From: Monocercomonoides exilis
Lineage: Eukaryota; Preaxostyla; Oxymonadida; Polymastigidae
Reading direction: 5' to 3'
DNA: 64,000 bases
Assembly (NCBI GenBank): GCA_001643675.2
Contig: LSRY02000004.1
Span: 1-64,000, forward strand
The notes under the pieces are model-generated. The model did not search any database and had not been told where the DNA came from. It saw only the letters and a program-made list of their open reading frames with translations. The translations under genes and the position numbers were made by a program. Every line of letters begins with the position of its first letter. Position 1 is the stretch's first letter. This document shows, in pieces, positions 1 through 8,832 of the stretch.

Positions 1-123
1 AACCCTAACCCTAACCTAACCCTAACCTAACTAACCTAACCCTAACCCTAACCTAACCCTAACCTAACCTAACCTAACTAACCCTAACCCTAACCTAACC
101 TAACCCTAACCTAACCTAACCTA
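1..123. repeat. telomeric repeat array (left chromosome end)
   Basis: The array is an uninterrupted run of CCCTAA units irregularly mixed with CCTAA and occasional CTAA units. It is the C-rich strand read inward from the left end, so the chromosome terminus lies at or just left of position 1. TTAGGG is the common eukaryotic telomere unit. The mixture with five- and four-base units is seen directly and could reflect a sloppy telomerase template or base-calling errors in a repeat. Confidence 0.96.
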
Positions 124-1680
124 TTTATACTGACATCCATGGCTAATCTTTGAGACAAGCATATGACTACTGGCAGAATCGACCAGATACATTTATATAT
201 GAAAAAACATTAACTAAAAATTCATTCAACTAATGTTTTTCTAATATAAAATAATATATATCATATTGTTTTATTCAAAAGCAACATAATATAGTATTTT
301 AGTCATAATTATTAAAACATCACCATTCACAAAGTTGAGTGATATTTCCCAGAATAGACACAATATTTTCCCTTCTCAAATATTAACACATTATTTTCAG
401 ATAAACTCAATAACTGATATTAAAGTTATTGAGTCATCCAATCATAATCATTAATATTTGTATTATCACAATGTAATCTCAATATCAAAACACTTTTCTC
501 ATCATCATCAAAAAGAAGATAATATAAGCTCTGATAGATCATTACAATATGATTTTCATTCGCATCTTACAATTATATTTTCACCTTTTGAAAAAGTGGC
601 AAATAATTGTAACAGTTCAAATACTTTCAACAAATAGAAACATGACATTTATGTCTTCAAACAAACAAACAATAATATATATTTGTTCATTTTGATTTCA
701 TCATTGTCACATTCTATCTCTCGATAGTCAAATCCAACCCCACATATTAGGCAACCAAAACCCAATAGTTTCTATGTGCAATAACAATCCATCTGAATTT
801 AATCAATGATATACACATATACATATCGACCACACCACACATATAGACAAGGTCTCGACTTCATGAAGTACTCTTTTCTACAATATTCAAACGAGTCAAC
901 ATACATGGATTTCAAGAACAAAAACACCCCAAACACTTTCACAAATCCCCACATTGTTGCTTTTCTAAAATCAAGCAGTTCTCAAAGACAGATTCATTGC
1001 ATCCAAATCAAACTACTTCACCCACATGACCATATACTATACTGCCTCACAACACATTCACTACTAGCATAGCACTCTCTCACAACAACTTTTCAGACTA
1101 ATCGATTTTATTAGAGCCATTTCATCTCTTCATCCAACATTTTACACATCAGACTCAAAGATTCAAACAACTCACTTTATTATTCGACCCATCTGATCAG
1201 CCATTGCTACCAGAAGATGTTTTCATAAAACATGTATTGCTTAGCCCTTATATACAATCACATGTTGCTTTTCATTCCAATCAGACCCAACAAACCCATC
1301 CCTTTTGAACCACCTTCATTTATACTTCACACTCAGTGAGTTTCTGTATAATCATGCAAAGGTATTTCATTCAAAGAGACACATACATATTATTCCCATT
1401 CAAATACCATATACTATCTTCCTTAACATACGAAGCCTAGCTCACCTATTTGCTATGCATATGACATAATACTATATACATATATATACAATAGACCACT
1501 ATTACACAATGCCTCAGTCTAATAGACAACCCCCTATATAAATTTTTCATTCAAAATCCACTTTTTTCCCTATGGAGTTTCATATACAAGTCACACTTCT
1601 ATACTAACCCCATATCACATAAGCCCTGGCTCAGACTATCCTCACCAGACAACTTTTGTCGAAAAAATGAAGTCAGAAAA
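124..1680. other. subtelomeric spacer, strand-asymmetric, no gene seen
   Basis: This stretch is A+T-rich with many stops in all frames. The plus strand carries noticeably more C than G, most clearly from about 700 to 1680, continuing the bias of the telomeric C-strand. The one longer open frame (806-1072) has low-complexity composition and no recognisable domain, so I treat it as non-coding. Confidence 0.6.
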
Positions 1681-1741
1681 AAATTTTCGGTGTCCCCCTA
1701 AGTATACTTCCGTAAAAATCCCCGACAGCCCGCACCACAAA

Positions 1742-2027
1742 CACCATCTTTTCCAAAAACTCATAGACTCAATTACACTACGCCCGAGGTTTTCGCGTTT
1801 TCCGTTTTCATACTGAGAATTACACTACGAAAACGAGGTCATCCAAAAACCTGCTTTGATACTAAAAAATCTCAAAATTACACTACGCCCCGAAACTCGG
1901 CAGTGTAATAATGATTTGATACTAGAAAATATCGGCTAGTATCAAAGTGCCCCAAATACACTACGCCGCGAAAACCTCGGCGTAGTGAAAATGCCCAAAA
2001 ATGATACTGAAAATGCTCAATGAAATT
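1742..2027 (+). repeat. subtelomeric inverted repeat, left arm
   Basis: Reading this segment against the reverse complement of 3319-3612 shows the same ordered landmarks. These are a CACCATCTTTT end, ACTCATAGACTCAA, ACACTACGCC..GAGGTTTTCG blocks, CCTGCTTTGATACTAAAAAA, TTTGATACTAGAAA and a CAATGAAATTT inner end. The arms are diverged with small indels but colinear. Several internal blocks are themselves near-palindromes, for example around 1958-1988. No coding frame is supported. Confidence 0.75.
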
Positions 2028-2227
2028 TTTGGTATCCTTCCATAGTGTTTCTTGGGATGGGGACACACCAAAGCCTTGCCACTACCACACCACCTTGTGT
2101 ATGCCCTCGCTGCCTTTCATCTGGTTTTTGTTCCAGCCTTCCAGCTCTTAAGCCTGGTGCGCTATCCCCACTTCAATCTTTCCATACGAAATGCCCCTAT
2201 CAAAACTCACTTTTCTCACACTGCTGC

Positions 2228-3260
2228 TGGAGCAGCCAGAGGAGTGGAGTGGAATGCCTATGGGAACGTAGCGGCAGAGCATACGCATACTCATACCATC
2301 AGCTAGCCTGTAAGTTATGACCGATAAAAAGATACAAGGGTTGGAATGTGTGGGGGTCCTATATGAAAAAGTGGAAAATCATTCAAAAATGTTAGTATAT
2401 TGAGTATAGTGAAAGTGTATAAGTGCAGTGGGAATAGTTGGATAGTTGGATAGAGTGAGGAGCTAGACCCTCTATGGCATTTAGAACTTTCCAGCTCTTA
2501 ACCCTGTGGAGCTATGATCCAACAAACATAAGGGGTCCAAGTATAAAATTTCATAGAAAAGGAGTTTTTCATAGGAAGGATAGTAGTATATCGACCATAG
2601 ATATAAGGAAGTTGAGTAGTGGCAATGGCGATAGCACCAATGGATAAGGAAGTGTGGAGCGAGTTTCCCTATGGCATCGAGAACTTTCCCAGATTCCTGT
2701 GTGATTCGCTACAGGCCAGCCAATGAGGGGTCCAAGTCACTCAAAATGTCAATGGAAAATACTCACTTTTTCTGGCACTGCCCTCAGCCCAGCCACAGCC
2801 CACCAGCCGAATGTGTGCCACATTGTACCTGCAGGGCATGCCCACCCCACAGCACCATTGGCATGTCTGTAAGTTATGACCGATCAAAAGATATGAGAGT
2901 GGGAACATAAGGGGTCCCCTATGAAAAATGAACCTTTTTCATTCAAAGATGTCAGTATATTGAGTATAGTGAAAAGGGATATAGACCGAGGGCAAAGACA
3001 TTACTACCATTGGATACTCCAAGAGCACAGCTACTTGCCCTATGGCATCTAGAACTTTCCAGCTCTTAGGGTAGTTCCCTATGACCCATGGAATACACAG
3101 GGTCCATAGCATAAAATATCATTGAGAAAGGGTTTTCATGGGAAGATATGAGTATTTTGTGTATAACTTCAAGGCAATCAACTGAGCCCGATGAGATTAC
3201 CATTGTGTAGAGCGAGTGTGCAGCGAGACCCTCTATGGCAACGAGAAGTTTCGCTGACTT
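2228..3260 (+). repeat. direct repeats of about 560 bp between the inverted arms
   Basis: Landmarks recur at near-constant spacing. GTAAGTTATGACCGAT occurs at 2309 and 2870. AGTATATTGAGTATAGTGAAA occurs at about 2393 and 2951. GGCATTTAGAACTTTCCAGC and its variant occur at 2475 and 3044, with weaker forms near 2664 and 3236. The period is about 560 bp over roughly two copies. A further copy of the first landmark lies at 3957, outside the inverted arms. No credible coding frame spans the repeats. Confidence 0.7.
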
Positions 3261-3318
3261 GCCCCTGAGGCGCTATGAGTCTGTGAACATGGGGGTCCAC
3301 AGTGTATTTTTCATAGAG

Positions 3319-3612
3319 AAATTTCATTGACAAAATTTTCTAGTATCAAAAACCTCGAAATACACTACGCCGAGGTTTTCGAAGTGTAGTGTAATTTGGT
3401 CACTTTTCCTAGGAGCTCAAATTTCTAGTATCAAATTCATCCTTACACTACACAACGAAAACCTCGGCGTAGTGTAATTTTCCTTTTTTAGTATCAAAGC
3501 AGGTTTTTCAGACATTCCATTTTCATAGTGTATTTCTAGTATCAAAAGTCACAAAAATCGAGGAAACCTCGGTGTAGTAAAGTTGAGTCTATGAGTTTTC
3601 GAAAAAGATGGA
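3319..3612 (-). repeat. subtelomeric inverted repeat, right arm
   Basis: This is the partner of 1742-2027 in inverted orientation, ending in TGAGTCTATGAGTTTTCGAA followed by AAGATGG. It contains three CTAGTATCAAA motifs and blocks of CACTACGCCGAGGTTTTCG that form imperfect palindromes, at about 3361-3390 and 3448-3480. A third, partial copy of the outer end occurs in the same orientation at about 4371-4400. Confidence 0.75.
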
Positions 3613-3648
3613 TTTTCGGGTCTGGGCACCCGGGGTCTTTTACCATAT

Positions 3649-4260
3649 TTGAGGTTTTTCAATGAAAGTGACAGTGCACAGCCCACCCAGCCGGCCCGGC
3701 CCACAGCCCACAAACCAGACCCCCACCCACTGCACAGCCCTGGCCCCCGCTACACCGTCACTTTTGTTTCTGGAGCTCTCCCTCCAACACCTGAGGAGAT
3801 AGGTTCGTTGAAAGAGAGGGGTACCTCAATGGCTGGCTCAGTCATTTTCACTCACTTTTTCTCACACCACCGCCCAGCCAGCCAGCCCAGCCACACTCCC
3901 ACCACCCAGCCTTGTAGCCACTGCCCCCACGCCCACTCTGCCCACATCAGCCAAGCTGTAAGTTATGACCGATAAAAGATACAGCCCAATGAAGTTGGTT
4001 TTCCAGTCTGTTTTCCCAGTGAAAAAGTGAGTGTCTGACCCACCCAGCCAGAAGGATACACAGGCGCCCAGCAGCACCCTGCCCAGCGTGCAGCCACAGT
4101 CTGTGCGCACACTGTCACTTTTGTTTCTGGAGCTCTGGCTCCAACACCTGAGTTTCTATAACCACCTGAACATTGTACCCTCAGTCACTTTTTCTGACTG
4201 GGAAATATATGATATGTCCAATAGAGCCAGGCCAAGCCACAGGGCCTGCCAACCATAGGC
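3649..4260 (+). repeat. C-rich subtelomeric segment with two related units about 357 bp apart
   Basis: The segment is locally C-rich with many CCAGCC/CCCAGC motifs. The string GTCACTTTTGTTTCTGGAGC appears at 3757 and again at 4114, each followed by a CTCCAACACCTGAG-like tail. A CACAGCCCACCCAGCC/TGACCCACCCAGCC block precedes both. Open frames in this stretch are proline-rich by composition and have no domain, so they are not called as genes. Confidence 0.6.
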
Positions 4261-4474
4261 CCAGCACATAGCCCGCCTCACTCGCCACTTGCCCTGTGGC
4301 CTTTGCCAGCCCTGCCCATCAGCCCTTCCACAGATATCCTCCACTCAACTCCTTTTTCAGTCAAACTCAAATTGAGTCTGTGAGTTTTTCGAAAAGATGG
4401 CACTTCGAGGTCGGGCAGTCAAGATCACATAGAAAAATTATCATAGAAAAATTCAATTTTCATAGGAAAAATAT

Positions 4475-4860
4475 ATTGCTGACATGGTTTCTTGGCAACC
4501 ACTGGGCCAATCTCTTAGCAATTACACCACATCCTACCCCACTAACATTCCCCAACATATCCCTCTAACTCCGATCACTTGCCCTCCCTTCACTCTCCAC
4601 AGCTTCACCAAGTCAATACCCCCAGTCACTTTTCTATGTGGAAAATCAGAACCGAACTCAAAACAACTAGCCGATCGGATTTCTCAGCAACCACTGGGAT
4701 GATCGAAACGCTGTTTGGCCACATCCGGGCATGGGTTACTGTGCCGGTCATATGTGTTTCGATTCAGCCACTTGCCTCTCCTTCGCTCTCTGTGACTTCA
4801 CCAACCAGGCACCCCCAGTCACCTTCAAAATTTTTATTTCTTTTCTGGACAGCCTTCCAG
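4475..4860 (+). repeat. two-copy tandem repeat, period about 192 bp
   Basis: GCAACCACTGGG occurs at 4495 and 4687. CTTGCC followed by a CTTCACTCTC/CTTCGCTCTC block occurs at 4578 and 4771, and CCCCCAGTCAC follows in each copy. The copies are diverged. Nothing in the repeat resembles a gene. Confidence 0.6.
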
Positions 4861-6789
4861 ACCCCCGCCACCAACACCCATATGCATGCTCTTACCGCAC
4901 TATATGCACATATATCATATATTAATATCAAATTTATCTGGCCATTACTTCGGGAGTTATACTCGATTTACCTCAAAAATGACCTTTTTCACTCAAAAAT
5001 TCAATTATAACTCAAAAACTACAAATAAGTGTATCCAACCAAAAATCGCAAATATACAACATTATTACGCATATTCATCCATGGAATCATATTTAACATT
5101 GACTTTGAAATTTTCGAGAAAAAAAATTTTTTTCGATTTTTCAGTCAAAATCGTCAACTTGTCCTCGCTGCCCTGCCACAACCGCTCGGTAGAAAAAATT
5201 TAGATTCGAGTATGTTTATAAGGGGCCCACGTCCTTGCCACCTGCCAATTATCAAAGGAATCCGAGACCTCATGTTTTTCAGTCGTTGATCTAAGATCAC
5301 CACTTTTTCAGTCAAAATCTTCATATCACATTTTCTCACTAACCAGACCAATCTGGCCCGAGAAAAAAATTCAGCGGACTATTCGCGAATTATCCGAACT
5401 TTTTGTGTTTTCATAACTTTCGATCACAACTTTCATAAAAACCGATTTTCACCAATTTTTCATTTTTTCTGATTCACTTGAGCTAAATTCAAATTAATGT
5501 GAAAAAATGAAAATTTCACATTTTTCGAATTTTTGACCCTGACTTCAAAAATTCACAATTGGTCCAACTAACACTTTGGTAAAGTCTCACGACTTAGAAA
5601 AATTTATTCATCGAGATATTTTAAAAATAATTAAGAAAATTTTGACTGAAAAAATTATATTTAACATATCATTCCACAATTTGAATTGATTAATTTCTGA
5701 TTTTAATATCAATCAATTCCTCTCATAATATTACCCTTATACGTAACTTTTCATCAACCACTAATTCCTACTTCTTATGAAAATATCAATTTTTTAAAAA
5801 ATTGTTTGATCTAGATCATAACCATTTTTCTATGTTAAGAATTCGACTTTTCAAAAACAGTTTGTTACCTTTCTCCCTATATACCAACACATTCCCCACC
5901 CCTCATAACCTATACAAAATATTTATTTCAAATTTATCTATCCATGGAATAAATAGAAAAATATTAATTAAGATAAAAAAATAATGGAAAAAAATTATTT
6001 CTCAAGAGGATTTCTTTTAATATTAAAAATAAAAATAATAGAGATGTATTAAATGGTTATAATTTATTTGATAATAAAATTGAGATGGGATGATAGTTAT
6101 AAAAAATAAAAAAATTAATTTATATTCGAAAAAAGTGAAAAATGAAAAAATTTTTATCTTCAAAATTGTTGAACAGACTCACTTCAAAAAATATTCAATA
6201 TACTATATTATATCAACATTATTTCTAATTTTTTTCAATGGAAGATCAAACTTTGTTATTGAGATAAAAAAAATATTTTAAAAATGAAAAAATTAAAAAA
6301 AATTATATCATCACAAAGAACAGTTGAATTCAATTGGTTTTTGTATAATATAATAAATATAATATAGGTGATAATAATGTAAAAGAATATTGATATTGAT
6401 GGTTGGTTCTGAGCAAACAAAAAGTATCTTATTTTTGTTGATATTTCAGAATGTTATATTTTCATTATTATTCAACCACAACTAACAATATTCTTCCAAT
6501 TATATCATCACAATTAATATTTTCATATTACACATCTTCCATCCAATTTTCATCAATTTCTGAAAAATAAAAAAATTTTATAAAAAAATATAAAGTTGGA
6601 AAAAAATAATAATTGATCATATCTTCACATATTCTTATCAGATTTTAGTAAAAATTATATCAAAATATAAGTGAAGAAGAGCAGTTAAAACGATAATTTA
6701 TCAGAGAAAAGTTTCATATTTTTAAAAAATAATTAATACAAAAATATCGATTTTCTTCATTGAAAATAACCTCTTTTTTGTTTATTTTG
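4861..6789. other. A+T-rich subtelomeric spacer, no gene seen
   Basis: This is very A+T-rich sequence with scattered short frames (up to about 105 codons) of low-complexity Asn/Lys/Ile/Phe composition. I see no domain, intron pattern or conserved RNA motif. Confidence 0.6.
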
Positions 6790-6849
6790 AAAAATTTTCT
6801 CGCTAACCGCGAGGTCAGTGTCACTTCACTCGCTACTACTCAGTAGCGC

Positions 6850-6905
6850 TCGCTGGATGAAATCTGCGCACATCATTCCTGCGCGCAGATATTCATCCAT
6901 CTCGC
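6850..6905. other. imperfect hairpin in a short G+C island
   Basis: GGATGAAATCTGCGC at 6855-6869 can pair with GCGCAGATATTCATCC at 6883-6898 with one bulge, leaving a loop of about 13 nt. Flanking CTCGC/GCGAG words at about 6800-6815 and 6900-6905 may extend the fold. It stands out against A+T-rich flanks. Function is unknown; it could be part of an rDNA spacer. Confidence 0.5.
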
Positions 6906-7089
6906 GAAAATTATAGAGAAAGAGTTAAAAGATAATAAAAAGAAAGTTGTTTTATTAATAATTTTTGAGGGGAAGGGCAAAAATTTTCAATGTGAATTTG
7001 AAGACCCTCATAATTGTATGTCATAAGAGGAACAATTTGGTGGGGTCAAATCAAAGAAAGAATCACTTTTCTGATTGGAAAGAGTCCCA

Positions 7090-7190
7090 CCCAATGGCCG
7101 ACGCGCCACACGGCAAAAGTTCGGTCGCTTTCGCTCCCGCCCTTTTGCCGCGTTTGTCGCGCGGCCCCCACCTACGTGGAGGTCTCTTCC
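7090..7190. other. G+C island with perfect 9-bp stem, possible structured RNA or regulatory element
   Basis: CGGCAAAAG at 7111-7119 pairs perfectly with CTTTTGCCG at 7142-7150. Weaker pairing of the outer ACGCGCC / CGCGTTTGTCGCGCGG blocks may extend it. The island is about 100 bp of G+C-rich sequence in an A+T-rich spacer, downstream of the minus-strand LSU rRNA fragment. I could not match it to tRNA, 5S or snRNA motifs by eye. Confidence 0.4.
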
Positions 7191-7229
7191 TTATTCCTTT
7201 ATTTTTTTCCCCCTTTTTTTCTTTTTTTA

Positions 7230-7545
7230 ATGGAGTTAGAAACTTTTTGAAATTATCAATTTTTGAGTCAAAAATACTTCAAAGAAATGATAACTTAAGC
7301 AATGTGCAACCATGAACATGATTAACACATGCTATCATCACTTAGAAGTTGTTTTTATTCACTCCTTTTATGAGAGTTAGAAACTTTTTCTTTCAGTCAA
7401 AAATTGACTCAAAAACTTCAAAGAAATGATGAATATTAACCAATTTGGATAATATCATCATCTTTTGAAGATATTTCTTTTTACTCCCTTTAAGAGAATA
7501 AGAAACTTTATTTTGAAATCTTCAAAATTTTTGATTCAAAAGTTT
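7230..7545 (-). repeat. degenerate tandem repeats downstream of LSU rRNA
   Basis: About two and a half copies of a unit contain AGAAACTTT, at 7238, 7379 and 7501 (spacings 141 and 122 bp). Each is followed by a TTGAGTCAAAAA/TTGACTCAAAAA/TTGATTCAAAAG block, and the first two by CTTCAAAGAAATGAT. Because the rRNA fragment at 7825-8832 is on the minus strand, these repeats lie just past its 3' end, where rDNA intergenic-spacer repeats are usual. That role is inference. Confidence 0.6.
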
Positions 7546-7824
7546 CATCCTAAATGACTTTTTCCCACATTGGATTCCCTCAAATTCCCATTTATTTTTC
7601 CTTTCCCAAAAAAGAACAGTTTATTTTGGGGGTAGTACTTCATCCATGGTATTATTAAGGCTTTCCAATCATCCGTCGTTAATGTTTTTTCAATGTTTTC
7701 ATATTCAATCATTCATACGTTTTCAAGCTGAAAAGAGAATATCTATGAATTTTAAAACATTGACTTGTGGGGAGGGTTGATAGACGGACTTTTTTTAATC
7801 AATGACTTAATCAAAAATTTTTAA

Positions 7825-8666
7825 ATTGGACAATATTCAGAGTTAAGCCTCAGTAAATCGTGCAAACAAAACACTCTGAGACGCACAGCCCTCTGATAAC
7901 TCGGATTCGTCTAATCCGTCCTTCTCAGGCATGACCCCTTTACCAATATTCTCATTTATCTTTACAATAGCCAGGCAAAAATGGTCCAGCAGATGAAACG
8001 TTTAATTCCAAACTAATGAAATCCGTTTAATATACATCTACCAAATGTTTTTATTGGACCAACCGTTCCGGCCAAATCTTTCAAAGGCGGTACAACCAAT
8101 CCTTCAAGATCCTCGACTTGGAAATAAAATATCTCAATTTCCTTATAAATTTACTCCCTTGCAAAGCAGTATAATATAGAATCTCAGTCTATATACCAAC
8201 TTCGATCCACAAGGCATTTAAAGGAGATACAAGACCCATCACAATATATTCTAGTCATATATGTTATTCTACAGCACACCTGGAAGATACGACCCCATTT
8301 ACACACATCCCATTACAGGATCTTCCCTTATCCAATCGTCGCCGACCGTAGATAGGAGGGTTGTCAAATATCCTCGATGGCCATGGTCTTAATTTCCATA
8401 TCTCTATTTTTATCTAAAAATCAATCTTTCCTTTGCAGGAAACATGCCCAGGAGATTATCAATATAATCCTTCGATTGTCATATTAGCTAGATCTGGAAT
8501 AGATTCTGACTTAGAGGCGTTCAGTCATAATCTAACGTATGGTAGCTTCGCGGCACTAGTTTCTCAACTAACCGCAAATGCCAATTATACGATTCTAGGG
8601 TTCCTCTCGTACTTACTAGAATTACCATCTTGACAATACTCGCTATTCATCAGTAGGGTAAAACTA

Positions 8667-8704
<38 letters not shown>

Positions 8705-8832
8705 TGTTAGTGGGTGAACAATCCAACACTTGGCGAATTCTGCTTCGCAATGATAGGAAGAGCCGACATCGAAGAATCAAAAAGCAACGTCGCTATGAAC
8801 GCTTGGCTGCCACAAGCCAGTTATCCCTATGT
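7825..8832 (-). rRNA. LSU (28S) rRNA, 3' fragment
   Basis: On the minus strand this matches the 3' third of eukaryotic large-subunit rRNA. It begins at GGGATAACTGGCTTGTGG near 8830. It continues through the AAGCGTTCATAGCGACGTTG block, TCACCCACTAACAGGGAACG, GGTTTAGACCGTCG, the sarcin-ricin loop core AGTACGAGAGGAACC (about 8600-8615) and GAACGCCTCTAAGTCAGAAT. After a divergent expansion segment it ends in a CGATTTACTGAGGCTTAACT 3'-terminal block near 7850. The universal cores are intact. Sequence upstream of the GGGATAAC block does not continue as LSU rRNA, so about two thirds of the molecule is missing. It is either a truncated rDNA copy in the subtelomere or the edge of a rearranged unit. The 3' boundary is approximate. 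Confidence 0.9.

Noticed and set aside
2045-4702. Several open frames of 60-143 codons in the subtelomere as genes
   Set aside because: They lie in repeated, C-rich or low-complexity DNA, change frame between repeat copies and show no domain.
7081-7190. tRNA or 5S gene in the G+C island
   Set aside because: No cloverleaf, no GGTTCGA-type B box and no 5S conserved blocks fit. Only simple stems were seen.
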